Shown here piece after piece: positions 40,242 to 48,990 of a DNA stretch of 64,000 bases; position 1 is the first letter of the stretch, and every line of letters begins with the position of its first letter. The DNA comes from Streptomyces endocoffeicus (GTDB taxonomy: Bacteria > Actinomycetota > Actinomycetes > Streptomycetales > Streptomycetaceae). Location of the stretch: the NCBI RefSeq assembly GCF_016741935.1, contig NZ_JAERRG010000017.1, positions 62,001 through 126,000 on the forward strand, read 5' to 3'. A model generated the notes under the pieces. That model was not told the origin of the DNA. It made no database searches and was given only the letters and a program-made list of their open reading frames with translations. The translations under genes and the position numbers were made by a program.

Positions 40242-41300
40242 GTGACCACCATCGAGAAGACCACGAGCGCCACCGCCCGCGTGGGCGAGGACGACGACGG
40301 CACCCCGCTGCTGGAAGTCCGCGACCTGCATGTGGAGTTCCACACCCGGGACGGTGTCGCCAAGGCCGTCAACGGCGTCAACTACAGCGTCCGCGCCGGT
40401 GAGACGCTCGCCGTCCTCGGCGAGTCCGGCTCCGGCAAGTCGGTGACCGCCCAGGCGATCATGGGCATCCTCGACATGCCGCCCGGGAAGATCCCGCAGG
40501 GGCAGATCCTGTTCCGGGGCGAGGACATGCTCACCATGGCGGGCGAGGAGCGCCGGAAGATCCGCGGCCGCAAGATCGCCATGATCTTCCAGGACGCGCT
40601 CTCGGCGCTGAACCCGGTGCTCTCCGTGGGCTATCAGCTCGGCGAGATGTTCCGGGTCCACCAGGGCCTGTCCAAGAAGGAGGCCAAGGCCAAGGCCATC
40701 GAGCTGATGGACCGGGTCCGCATCCCGGCGGCCAAGGAGCGGGTGAGCGACTATCCGCACCAGTTCTCCGGCGGTATGCGCCAGCGCATCATGATCGCCA
40801 TGGCGATGGCCCTGGAGCCGGACCTGATCATCGCCGACGAGCCGACCACCGCCCTGGACGTGACCGTCCAGGCCCAGGTGATGGACCTGCTCGCGGAGCT
40901 CCAGCGCGAGTACCACATGGGTCTGATCCTGATCACCCATGACCTGGGTGTGGTGGCGGACGTCGCCGACAAGATCGCCGTGATGTACGCGGGCCGGATC
41001 GTCGAGACCGCCCCCGTGCACGAGCTCTACAAGCGCCCGGCCCACCCCTACACCCGCGGTCTGCTGGACTCCATCCCGCGCCTGGACCGCAAGGGCCAGG
41101 AGCTCTACGCGATCAAGGGGTTGCCGCCCAACCTGCTCAAGATCCCCACGGGCTGCGCCTTCAACCCGCGCTGCCCCAAGGCGGAGGACATCTGCCGTAC
41201 GGACGTCCCCGCCCTGGTGCCGGTCACCGAGCAGGACGGCACGGAGCTGCCGGGCCGCGGCAGCGCCTGCCACTTCTGGAAGGAGACCCTCCATGGCTGA
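40242..41300 (+). CDS. Peptide ABC transporter ATP-binding protein (DppD type), operon 1
   Basis: This 352-residue ATPase starts at GTG 40242 after GGAGG. Motifs are Walker A GESGSGKS, Q-loop MIFQDALSALNPV, signature FSGGMRQRIMIAMAMA, Walker B LIIADEPTTALDV and H-loop THDLGVVAD. The C-terminal oligopeptide-transport domain has a cysteine set (GCAFNPRCPKAEDIC and ACHFWKE) that may hold an Fe-S cluster, as in DppD/OppD. It powers peptide import. Eight bases (ATGGCTGA) are shared with the next gene. Confidence 0.94.
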   Translation: MTTIEKTTSATARVGEDDDGTPLLEVRDLHVEFHTRDGVAKAVNGVNYSVRAGETLAVLGESGSGKSVTAQAIMGILDMPPGKIPQGQILFRGEDMLTMAGEERRKIRGRKIAMIFQDALSALNPVLSVGYQLGEMFRVHQGLSKKEAKAKAIELMDRVRIPAAKERVSDYPHQFSGGMRQRIMIAMAMALEPDLIIADEPTTALDVTVQAQVMDLLAELQREYHMGLILITHDLGVVADVADKIAVMYAGRIVETAPVHELYKRPAHPYTRGLLDSIPRLDRKGQELYAIKGLPPNLLKIPTGCAFNPRCPKAEDICRTDVPALVPVTEQDGTELPGRGSACHFWKETLHG

Positions 41301-42450
41301 CGCCGAGAAGAACGAGAAGGCCATGGAACCGGCCGCGGACGCCACCCCCAACGTCACGGAGGTGGAGACGGTCGACGCGGCCACCGAGGACGAGGCGGTC
41401 GCCGCGCTCGAGGCCAAGGTCGACCGCGGTGAGCCGATCCTCCAGGTGCGCAATCTGGTCAAGCACTTCCCGCTGACCCAGGGCATCCTCTTCAAGCGGC
41501 AGATCGGCGCGGTCAAGGCGGTCGACGGCATCTCCTTCGACCTCTACCAGGGCGAGACCCTCGGCATCGTCGGCGAGTCCGGCTGCGGCAAGTCCACCGT
41601 CGCCAAGCTGCTGATGACCCTGGAGACCGCCACCGCGGGCGAGGTCTTCTACAAGGGCCAGGACATCACCCGGCTGTCGGGCCGGGCGCTGCGGGCCGTC
41701 CGCCGCAACATCCAGATGGTGTTCCAGGACCCGTACACCTCGCTCAACCCCCGTATGACGGTGGGCGACATCATCGGGGAGCCCTTCGAGATCCACCCCG
41801 AGGTGGCCCCGAAGGGCGACCGCCGCCGCAAGGTCCAGGAGCTCCTGGACGTCGTGGGGCTGAACCCCGAGTACATCAACCGCTACCCCCACCAGTTCTC
41901 CGGCGGCCAGCGCCAGCGCATCGGCATCGCCCGCGGCCTCGCCCTCAACCCGGAGATCATCATCTGCGACGAGCCGGTCTCCGCGCTCGACGTGTCCGTC
42001 CAGGCACAGGTCATCAACCTGATGGAGGGCCTCCAGGACGAGTTCAACCTGTCCTACATCTTCATCGCCCACGACCTGTCCATCGTCCGGCACATCTCCG
42101 ACCGGGTCGGCGTGATGTACCTGGGCAAGATGGCCGAGATCGGCTCCGACACCGAGATCTACGACCACCCGACGCACCCCTACACCCAGGCGCTGCTGTC
42201 GGCCGTCCCGGTCCCGGACCCGGAGTCGCGCGAGGGCCGCGAACGCATCATCCTCACCGGCGACGTCCCCTCCCCGGCCAACCCGCCCTCCGGCTGCCGC
42301 TTCCGCACCCGCTGCTGGAAGGCCGAGGACAAATGCGCCAAGGAGGTCCCCCTCCTCGCCATCCCCGAGCGCTTCGCCGGCACGGATTCGCCTGCGGCGC
42401 ACGAGTCGGCGTGCCACTTCGCGGAGGAAAAGGACGTGGTCCACGCCTAG
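41293..42450 (+). CDS. Peptide ABC transporter ATP-binding protein (DppF type), operon 1
   Basis: This 385-residue ATPase has a 45-residue acidic N-terminal extension (DAATEDEAVAALEAKVDRGE). Then come QVRNLVKHFPLTQGILFKRQ, Walker A GESGCGKS, MVFQDPYTSLNPRMTVGDII, signature FSGGQRQRIGIARGLA, Walker B IIICDEPVSALDV and the C-terminal cysteine cluster CRFRTRCWKAEDKC with SACHFAEE. It is the last gene of operon 1 and is followed by a very strong bidirectional terminator. Confidence 0.94.
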   Translation: MADAEKNEKAMEPAADATPNVTEVETVDAATEDEAVAALEAKVDRGEPILQVRNLVKHFPLTQGILFKRQIGAVKAVDGISFDLYQGETLGIVGESGCGKSTVAKLLMTLETATAGEVFYKGQDITRLSGRALRAVRRNIQMVFQDPYTSLNPRMTVGDIIGEPFEIHPEVAPKGDRRRKVQELLDVVGLNPEYINRYPHQFSGGQRQRIGIARGLALNPEIIICDEPVSALDVSVQAQVINLMEGLQDEFNLSYIFIAHDLSIVRHISDRVGVMYLGKMAEIGSDTEIYDHPTHPYTQALLSAVPVPDPESREGRERIILTGDVPSPANPPSGCRFRTRCWKAEDKCAKEVPLLAIPERFAGTDSPAAHESACHFAEEKDVVHA

Positions 42451-42472
42451 CGCTACCGCGCGGGCCGCAGTT

Positions 42473-42532
42473 TGAACGACGAGGGCCGCCCGGGACGTGA
42501 TCCACGTCCCGGGCGGCCCTCGCCGTCGTTCA
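42473..42532. terminator. Strong bidirectional terminator
   Basis: Bases 42481-42499 and 42503-42521 are perfect complements over 19 bp with a three-base loop. The outer arms TGAACGAC (42473-42480) and GTCGTTCA (42525-42532) extend it. It separates operon 1 from the convergent HATPase gene and overlaps that gene's stop codon (42530-42532). Confidence 0.92.
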
Positions 42533-42955
42533 GGAGACGGCGGGCGGTGGATTGAGCGTGAACCATACGGCCTTGCCGGTGACGCCCGAGTCCTTGTCGG
42601 TGTAGTCGTGCACGCCCCAGGTGTCGGAGCACGACTCGACGAGCGACAGCCCCCGGCCGTTCTCGTCGTCGGTCCGCGCCGATACTGGCTGCGGCAGCCC
42701 GTCGCCGGAGTCCCATACGGTGACCCGGAAGTCGGACGGCGACGGCTCCCAGTCCATGCTGACGTACGCGTCGGTGGTGGTGTTCCGGTACGCGTTGGTG
42801 ACCAGCTCCGACACGAGCAACTCGGCCGTGTCCACGATGCAGTCGAGCCGCGCCGCCCTGAGGATGTGACGGATCGTGGCCCGTACGACGCCCACGGCGC
42901 GTGGGTCGTGCGGGATGAACAGGCCGTAGGACCAGGGCTCTTCGGGCGTGCGCAT
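42530..42955 (-). CDS. RsbW-type ATP-binding protein (HATPase_c_2)
   Basis: This 141-residue Bergerat-fold protein has the N box LLVSELVTNAYRN, DSGDGLPQPV (G1) and ENGRGLSLVESCSDTWGV (G2). It resembles the small HATPase proteins that accompany XRE/DUF5753 and DUF397 genes in Streptomyces (abaA/whiJ-like loci). These influence development and antibiotic production. Anti-sigma activity is a family inference. It is divergent from the XRE gene, with a 132-bp shared promoter region containing TACGTAACGTA (42997-43007). Confidence 0.9.
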   Translation of the reverse strand: MRTPEEPWSYGLFIPHDPRAVGVVRATIRHILRAARLDCIVDTAELLVSELVTNAYRNTTTDAYVSMDWEPSPSDFRVTVWDSGDGLPQPVSARTDDENGRGLSLVESCSDTWGVHDYTDKDSGVTGKAVWFTLNPPPAVS

Positions 42956-43087
42956 GGGGCAGCCTCCGGTTGAATGCCTACTGTGACTGGCGCCATACGT
43001 AACGTAGCGCGATAGGTTGCCAATTCACGACACAATCGGCACGCTTCGTGGTTGAGTGGTCGCACTGTCCATGACGAAGGAGGGCGT

Positions 43088-43972
43088 ATGGGGCTTCGGG
43101 TTAACCCTACGTATCGCCAGCGACGCTTCGGGGCTGAGGTTCGCAGGCTGCGCGAACGTGCTGGCCTAAGCGTTGGCCAAAGCGCCGCGGCGATGAGCAT
43201 GAACCAGTCGCATATCAGCAACGTTGAGTCCGGACGTACTGGCCTATCGCCTGAGCGGCTACGCGCCCTGGCCGGAGCCGTAGGGTGTGAAAGCACAACC
43301 TACGTTGACGCGCTTGTAGCGATGGGCCAGGCGTCGGGCAAAGGCTGGTGGAGTGCGTATCGCGACAAAGTGCCCGTCTCACGCATGGACACGGCCGAGT
43401 TGGAGGCCGGTGCCGATGCGATGCTCTGCTACGAGCCAATGTTCGTGCCGGGGCTGCTGCAGACCCGAGAGTACTCGGCGGCGATCCACCAAGCCGGGTA
43501 CGTCCCCGCGTCACGCGAGGACAACAACTCGTCCGTCGAGTTCCGCCTGGAGCGCCAGAAGGTGCTCGTCGGCGAGCAGCCTCCTCAGTTCCATGCGGTG
43601 GTCCATGAGGCCGCCTTGCACACCACGTTGAATCGTCGCGACATCATGCGCACCCAGTTGCTGCGGCTGATCGAACTGTCCCGGCTCCCCAACGTCACGG
43701 TCCAGGTCCTCCCGTTCGATGGCCCGGTCCCGTTTGGTACGTCCTTCACGCTGATCCGGCCCAGCGTGGCGGAGTTGAGCACGGTGATCGTGCCGCACAT
43801 CGAGCAGTCGCTCTACCTGGGCGAGAATGCCGCGATCGCTCGATACAACGAGGTTTTCGCTACTATGTGCGAAGTGGCGTTGCCTCCTGTCGATGCGACG
43901 GTTTCGCCGGAGGCGCATGGCGTGAAGGACTCGCTGGGGTTGATCCAGCGGCTCCTCTATCCCCTGCTCTAG
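43088..43972 (+). CDS. XRE-family regulator with DUF5753 (WhiJ-like)
   Basis: This 294-residue protein starts at ATG 43088 after GAAGGAGGG. The HTH is at about residues 14-70 (FGAEVRRLRERAGLSVGQSA, MSMNQSHISNVESGRTGLSP). DUF5753 fills the remainder, with YEPMFVPGLLQTREYSAAIH and LLRLIELSRLPNVTVQVLPF. It probably acts with the DUF397 protein encoded 12 bp downstream. The first 70 codons use more A/T-ending codons than the rest, for example several CTA and GTT codons. Confidence 0.93.
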   Translation: MGLRVNPTYRQRRFGAEVRRLRERAGLSVGQSAAAMSMNQSHISNVESGRTGLSPERLRALAGAVGCESTTYVDALVAMGQASGKGWWSAYRDKVPVSRMDTAELEAGADAMLCYEPMFVPGLLQTREYSAAIHQAGYVPASREDNNSSVEFRLERQKVLVGEQPPQFHAVVHEAALHTTLNRRDIMRTQLLRLIELSRLPNVTVQVLPFDGPVPFGTSFTLIRPSVAELSTVIVPHIEQSLYLGENAAIARYNEVFATMCEVALPPVDATVSPEAHGVKDSLGLIQRLLYPLL

Positions 43973-43984
43973 GAAGGCGCACAC

Positions 43985-44191
43985 ATGTCTCAGCTCAGGT
44001 GGCGGAAGTCGAGCTTCAGCGAGGGCCACACCGACACGTGTGTCGAACTCGCCGCCGACTCCGTCGGCACCCCTCGCCTCCGCGAGAGCGACGACCCGGA
44101 GGTCGTCATATCCACGACCCCCGCCGCGCTCCGCGCGTTTCTGCGGGCCGCGAAGGCGGGGGCATTCGACCGCCCTTCCGGGAATGCTTGA
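43985..44191 (+). CDS. DUF397 protein
   Basis: This 68-residue protein has the diagnostic opening LRWRKSSFSEG, followed by CVELA, LRESDDPE and ALRAFLRAAKAG. DUF397 proteins are partners of XRE/DUF5753 regulators and are thought to modulate them. It lies 12 bp after the XRE gene, with GGAAGG before ATG 43985. The pair is cotranscribed by inference. Confidence 0.93.
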   Translation: MSQLRWRKSSFSEGHTDTCVELAADSVGTPRLRESDDPEVVISTTPAALRAFLRAAKAGAFDRPSGNA

Positions 44192-44425
44192 TCTGGCGCA
44201 ACTAATTTGTCAAACGTTTTCCAGAGGGGTACCCCACCCCGGGCAATCGGGAGCCGGTCCGGCGGTCCGGCGACGGCCTCGGTCTCCGAGCACCGGCGCC
44301 GCCACCAACGCTCACCCCCAGAGCCCGGCGCCCGGCGGCGGCGCCTGGCCCCCCACCCCCCGACCCATGCTCAAATGCGCCGAAGGCGCGAGACGGTGCC
44401 GCGCTGTACCTCGTAGGGTCGTGGC

Positions 44426-44944
44426 ATGACTGCCCCTCACTCACCGGTCTATCAGGAGTACTACACCCGCACGCCCCTTCAGCTCTTCTCGGGTGCCGGC
44501 TGGAAGCGACTGGTGGCCTTCCGAGCCGATGAGTCCGGTATCGCCCTGGGCGGCGCCGCATTGCGGTACAACCGGTTCCTGGCCGTCGTGCCGTGGCGGG
44601 ACATCGAAGCCGTCGTGGTGTGGGCCACGCAAACCCGCACGGAGAAGCCGGTACCGTACATAAGTCTGAAGCTGCGGCCGGGCGTTCCCGCCCCTCCTGG
44701 CCCCAACCGGAAGCTCACCCAGCAGTTCGCCGCGGGTTTCGCTCCGCACCTCGAGTACGAGGTCGTCAGGAACAGTCGGCGCATCGTCCTCTGGAAGGTC
44801 GATCAGGCCAGGCTCACCGCCGCAGTCCAGGCGTTCGCGCCCCAAGTTCAGCTGCGTGTCCACCCGGTGCACCGGGAGCGACCAGGGCAGGGCGGCGCGG
44901 TGGGACGCGGGTCCGGCGCGAGCATCTTCGACATCATGCCCTGA
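44426..44944 (+). CDS. Hypothetical protein (PH-like fold possible)
   Basis: This 172-residue protein starts at ATG 44426. It contains alternating strand-like segments (FRADESGIALGGAALRYNRF, LAVVPWRDIEAVVVWATQTR, YISLKLRPGVPAP) and a Gly-rich C-terminus ending SIFDIMP. The VPWRDIEAVVVW pattern is common in bacterial PH-like domain proteins. No signal or membrane helix is present. Function is unknown. Its last 11 bases overlap the convergent ATPase gene. Confidence 0.72.
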   Translation: MTAPHSPVYQEYYTRTPLQLFSGAGWKRLVAFRADESGIALGGAALRYNRFLAVVPWRDIEAVVVWATQTRTEKPVPYISLKLRPGVPAPPGPNRKLTQQFAAGFAPHLEYEVVRNSRRIVLWKVDQARLTAAVQAFAPQVQLRVHPVHRERPGQGGAVGRGSGASIFDIMP

Positions 44945-46007
44945 CCTCCGCGCGCTCCTCCGCGAAGTGGCACGCCGAGGCGTGGGCGGCGGGGCCCGCC
45001 AGGCCCGTCGGCACCGCCAGCACCGGCACCTCCGTCGCGCAGCGCTCCTGGGCCTTCCAGCAGCGGGTGCGGAAGCGGCAGCCGGAGGGCGGGTTGGCCG
45101 GGGAGGGGACGTCGCCCGTCAGGAGGATGCGGGTCGGGCGGGCGCGCGGCTCCGGGTCGGGGTCCGGGACGGCCGACAGCAGGGCCTGGGTGTAGGGGTG
45201 CGTCGGGTGGTCGTAGATCTCCCGGCCGGTGCCCGTCTCGGCGAACCGGCCCAGGTACATCACGGCCACCCGGTCGGAGATATGGCGGACCACCGACAGG
45301 TCGTGGGCGATGAAGACGTAGGACAGGTCGAACTCGTCCTGGAGGGTCTCCATCAGGTTGACCACCTGCGCCTGGACGGAGACGTCCAGCGCCGAGACCG
45401 GTTCGTCCGCGACGATGATCTCCGGTCGTAGCGCCAGTCCCCGGGCGATGCCGATGCGCTGGCGCTGGCCGCCGGAGAACTGGTGCGGATAGCGGTTGAT
45501 GTGTTCCGGGTTCAACCCCACCACGTCCAGGAGGTCCCGGACCGCCCGCCGCCGGTTGCCCTTCGGGGCCGCCTCGGGGTGGATCTCGAAGGGCTCCCCG
45601 ATGATGTCGCCCACCGTCATCCGGGGGTTGAGCGAGGTGTACGGGTCCTGGAAGACCATCTGGATGTTGCGGCGGACGGCACGCAGCGCCCGGCCCGACA
45701 GCCGGGTGATGTCCTCGCCCCGGTAGTGGATCGTCCCGGCCGTCGGCCGTTCGAGGCTGACCAGCAGCTTGGCGACGGTGGACTTGCCGCAGCCGGACTC
45801 GCCGACGATGCCGAGGGTCTCCCCGCGCCGCAGGGCGAAGGAGACCGTGTCGACCGCCCGGACCGCGCCGATCCGCCGCTTGAACACCACGCCCTGGGTC
45901 AGGGGATAGAGCTTGGCCAGGTCGCGGACCTCCAGGACCGGCTCATCGGGCTCAGGCATGTGCTCAGGCATGTGCTCAGGCATGGGCTCGGGCATGAGCT
46001 CAGGCAT
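44934..46007 (-). CDS. Peptide ABC transporter ATP-binding protein (DppF type), operon 2
   Basis: This 357-residue ATPase closely resembles the gene at 41293. It has LYPLTQGVVFKRRIGAVRAV, Walker A GESGCGKS, QMVFQDPYTSLNPRMTVGDI, signature FSGGQRQRIGIARGLA, Walker B EIIVADEPVSALDV and C-terminal CRFRTRCWKAQERC. The N-terminus contains five in-frame methionines in MPEx repeats (MPELMPEPMPEHMPEHMPEP). ATG 46007 shares eight bases with the upstream gene and is the likely start. It is the last gene of operon 2. Confidence 0.93.
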   Translation of the reverse strand: MPELMPEPMPEHMPEHMPEPDEPVLEVRDLAKLYPLTQGVVFKRRIGAVRAVDTVSFALRRGETLGIVGESGCGKSTVAKLLVSLERPTAGTIHYRGEDITRLSGRALRAVRRNIQMVFQDPYTSLNPRMTVGDIIGEPFEIHPEAAPKGNRRRAVRDLLDVVGLNPEHINRYPHQFSGGQRQRIGIARGLALRPEIIVADEPVSALDVSVQAQVVNLMETLQDEFDLSYVFIAHDLSVVRHISDRVAVMYLGRFAETGTGREIYDHPTHPYTQALLSAVPDPDPEPRARPTRILLTGDVPSPANPPSGCRFRTRCWKAQERCATEVPVLAVPTGLAGPAAHASACHFAEERAEVRA

Positions 46008-46998
46008 GCAGCTCCTCCTTCCAGAAGTGGCAGGCGCTGGTCCGTCCGTCGGCCCCGGCGTCCGCCGTCACCTCGTACAGCGGCGGCCGTTCGACGCGGC
46101 AGACCTCCTGGGCACGCGGGCAGCGAGGGTGGAAGGGACAGCCGGAGGGCAGGGCGAGCGGGCTGGGCGGCGCGCCCTTGATCGCGTAGAGCCGCTCGCC
46201 GCGGTCGTCCACGCGCGGCACGGAGTCCAGCAGTCCGCGGGTGTACGGGTGGGCGGGGCGGCGGTAGAGGTCGCGCACCGGCGCGGTCTCCACGATCCGG
46301 CCCGCGTACATCACGGCGATGGTGTCGGCCACGTCCGCGACCACGCCCAGGTCATGGGTGATGAGGACGAGCCCCATCGCGTACTCCCGGCGCAACTCCG
46401 CGAGCAGCTCCATGACCTGGGCCTGAACGGTGACGTCCAGCGCGGTCGTCGGCTCGTCGGCGATGATCAGGTCCGGCTCCAGCGCCATCGCCATGGCGAT
46501 CATGATGCGCTGGCGCATCCCGCCGGAGAACTGATGCGGATAGTCCCCGGCCCGCTGCCCCGCCGCCGGGATGCGGACCCGGTCCATCAGCTCGACGGCC
46601 CGCCGCCGGGCGTCCCTGCGGGACATCCCGCGGTGCACCTCGTACATCTCGGCGAGCTGGGCGCCCACGGGAAGCACCGGGTTGAGGGCGGAGAGCGCGT
46701 CCTGGAAGATCATCGCCAGCGCGGCGCCCCGGATCCGGCGGCGCTCCTCCGCGCCCATGGTCAGCAGGTCCCGCCCCCGGAACAGCACCTGGCCGCCGGT
46801 GACCCGGCCGGGTGGGGAGTCGAGGATGCCCATGACCGCCTGGGCGGTCACCGACTTGCCGGAGCCCGACTCGCCCAGCACGGCCAGCGTCCGACCGGCG
46901 TCGACGGCGTACGAGACGCCGCCGACGGCCTCGGCGATCCCGTCCCGGGTGCGGAATTCCACGCGCAGGTCCCGTACGTCCAGCAGGCGGGCCGCCAT
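46000..46998 (-). CDS. Peptide ABC transporter ATP-binding protein (DppD type), operon 2
   Basis: This 332-residue ATPase starts at ATG 46998, two bases after the upstream stop. Motifs are Walker A GESGSGKS, MIFQDALSALNPVLPVGAQL, signature FSGGMRQRIMIAMAMA, Walker B LIIADEPTTALDV and THDLGVVADVAD. The C-terminal CPFHPRCPRAQEVC and ACHFWKEELHA parallel its operon 1 paralogue. It lacks the 20-residue N-terminal extension of that protein. Confidence 0.93.
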   Translation of the reverse strand: MAARLLDVRDLRVEFRTRDGIAEAVGGVSYAVDAGRTLAVLGESGSGKSVTAQAVMGILDSPPGRVTGGQVLFRGRDLLTMGAEERRRIRGAALAMIFQDALSALNPVLPVGAQLAEMYEVHRGMSRRDARRRAVELMDRVRIPAAGQRAGDYPHQFSGGMRQRIMIAMAMALEPDLIIADEPTTALDVTVQAQVMELLAELRREYAMGLVLITHDLGVVADVADTIAVMYAGRIVETAPVRDLYRRPAHPYTRGLLDSVPRVDDRGERLYAIKGAPPSPLALPSGCPFHPRCPRAQEVCRVERPPLYEVTADAGADGRTSACHFWKEELHA

Positions 46999-47000
46999 GG

Positions 47001-48071
47001 CTAGCGCAGCTTGGGGTCGAGGGCGTCGCGCACCGCGTCGCCGAGCATGATGAACGCGAGCACCGTGATGGACAGCGCCCCGGCCGGCCACAGCAGCATG
47101 TGCGGGGCGTTGCGGATCTGGGTCGCGGCCGAGGAGATGTCGATCCCCCAGGAGACGGTGGGCGGTTTGAGCCCCACGCCGAGGAACGACAGCGTGGCCT
47201 CCAGCGAGATGTAGGTGCCCAGTGCGATGGTCGCGACGACGATCACGGGCGCCACGGCGTTGGGCGCGATATGGCGCAGCAGCGTCCGGCCGCTGCTCGC
47301 GCCGAGCACCCGCGCCGCCTGCACGTAGTCGTGTTCCTTGACGGTCACCACCGAGCCGCGCGCGATCCGGGAGATCTGCGGCCAGCCCAGCAGCACGATG
47401 AAGCCCACCACCGGCCAGACCGAGCCGCTGGTGACCACCGACAGGAAGACCAGCCCGCCCAGCAGGATCGGGATGCCGAAGAAGACATCGGCGATCCGCG
47501 AGAGCAGCGTGTCCCACCAGCCGCCGAAGTACCCGGCGAGCCCGCCCAGCACGCTGCCCAGCAGCGCCGCGCCGAGAGTGGCGCAGATGCCGACGGTGAT
47601 GGAGGCGCGGGCGCCGTAGACCGTGCGGGTGTAGACATCGCGGCCCTGGAGGTCGTAGCCGAAGGGGTGGCCGGGGGCCGGGCCGTCCTGCGCCCTGGCC
47701 AGGTCGCCGTGGTACGGGTTTCCGCTCGCGATCAGCTGCGGCCAGATCGCGATCAGGACGAGGAAGACGATGATCAGTGCGGAGGCGACGAAGACCGGGT
47801 TGCGGCGCAGATCGTGCCAGGCGTCGGTCCACAGCCCCCGTCCGGTGGGCGCGGCCGGTCCGCCGGAGCGGCGGCCGGGCTCCCCGCGCCAGGGGAGCGC
47901 GAGGCGCCAGGGGCCGCGCCGTGGCCCGCCCTTCAGGGGCTGGGGGCCGGAGGCGGGGAGGTCCATCGGACCACCACCGACACCGCCACCACCGCCACCA
48001 CCACCACCACGGCCGCCGGCCGGTGCGATCGCCTCGGTCATGTCATAGCGCGGGTCAAAGGGCTCAGGCAT
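47001..48071 (-). CDS. Peptide ABC transporter permease (DppC type), operon 2
   Basis: This 356-residue permease has an unusually long cytoplasmic N-terminus (about 95 residues). It includes a run of nine glycines in a Gly-rich tract (residues about 19-35) and Pro/Arg-rich stretches. TM1 is FVASALIIVFLVLIAIWPQL; GYDLQGRDVYTRTVYGARAS and EHDYVQAARVLGASSGRTLL (EAA loop) follow, then C-terminal DALDPKLR. It overlaps the upstream permease by eight bases (ATGCCTGA). Confidence 0.93.
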   Translation of the reverse strand: MPEPFDPRYDMTEAIAPAGGRGGGGGGGGGVGGGPMDLPASGPQPLKGGPRRGPWRLALPWRGEPGRRSGGPAAPTGRGLWTDAWHDLRRNPVFVASALIIVFLVLIAIWPQLIASGNPYHGDLARAQDGPAPGHPFGYDLQGRDVYTRTVYGARASITVGICATLGAALLGSVLGGLAGYFGGWWDTLLSRIADVFFGIPILLGGLVFLSVVTSGSVWPVVGFIVLLGWPQISRIARGSVVTVKEHDYVQAARVLGASSGRTLLRHIAPNAVAPVIVVATIALGTYISLEATLSFLGVGLKPPTVSWGIDISSAATQIRNAPHMLLWPAGALSITVLAFIMLGDAVRDALDPKLR

Positions 48072-48987
48072 ACCGGATCCTCGGGTCGAGCACGGCGTAG
48101 AGGAGGTCGACGAGCAGATTGGCGAGCAGGAAGACGATCACCAGGACGGTCACGAAGCCGACGACGGTCGGCGAGTTCTGGCGCAGGATGCCCTGGTAGA
48201 GCTGGTAGCCCACGCCGTGGATGTTGAAGATCCGCTCGGTGACGATGGCCCCGCCCATGAGCGCTCCGATGTCCGTGCCGATGAAGGTCACCACCGGGAT
48301 CAGCGAGTTGCGCAGCAGATGGCGGGTGACGATCCGGTGGCGCGGCAGCCCCTTGGCGACGGCGGTGCGGACGTAGTCGGCGCGGGCGTTCTCCACGATG
48401 GAGGTACGGGTGAGACGGGTGGTGTACGCGAGCGACACCAGCCCCAGCACCACCCCGGGCAGCAGCAGCTCGTTCAGCGGCGCCTCCGGGGAGACCGACG
48501 GCCTGGCCCAGCCCCAGCTCACGCCGAACAGATACTGCAGCACCGTGCCGCTGACGAACGTCGGGACCGAGACCACGACGAGGGTGAGCAGCAGCACCGA
48601 GGTGTCAAGACCCCGGCCCCGGCGCAGCCCGCTCAGGACGCCCAGGGTGAGGCCCAGCGCCATCTCGAAGGCGACCGCGACGAGGGTGAGCCGGAGGGTG
48701 ACGGGGAACGCGCTCGCCATCAGCTCGGTCACCGGCTGCCCGTTGAAGGCCGTACCGAAGTGGCCGCTGAAGATCTGCCCCATGTAGTGCGCGTACTGCC
48801 GCCACAGCGGCTCATCCAGATAGAGGTCCTTACGGATCCGGGCGGCGGTGGCGGGGTCGGGGGCCTTGTCGCCGAAGAGCGCGGCCACCGGGTCGCCGAG
48901 CGCGTACACCATGAAGAAGATCAGGAACGTGGAGCCGATGAAGACCGGGATCATCTGCAGCAGCCGCCGCAGCGCATAGCGGCCCAT
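48064..48987 (-). CDS. Peptide ABC transporter permease (DppB type), operon 2
   Basis: This 307-residue permease begins MGRYALRRLLQMIPVFIGST, very close to the operon 1 DppB-type protein. The EAA loop is ENARADYVRTAVAKGLPRHR and the C-terminus VLDPRIRYA. It lies only three bases after the binding-protein gene. Unlike operons 1 and 3, no hairpin separates them. Confidence 0.94.
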   Translation of the reverse strand: MGRYALRRLLQMIPVFIGSTFLIFFMVYALGDPVAALFGDKAPDPATAARIRKDLYLDEPLWRQYAHYMGQIFSGHFGTAFNGQPVTELMASAFPVTLRLTLVAVAFEMALGLTLGVLSGLRRGRGLDTSVLLLTLVVVSVPTFVSGTVLQYLFGVSWGWARPSVSPEAPLNELLLPGVVLGLVSLAYTTRLTRTSIVENARADYVRTAVAKGLPRHRIVTRHLLRNSLIPVVTFIGTDIGALMGGAIVTERIFNIHGVGYQLYQGILRQNSPTVVGFVTVLVIVFLLANLLVDLLYAVLDPRIRYA

Positions 48988-48990
48988 GGC

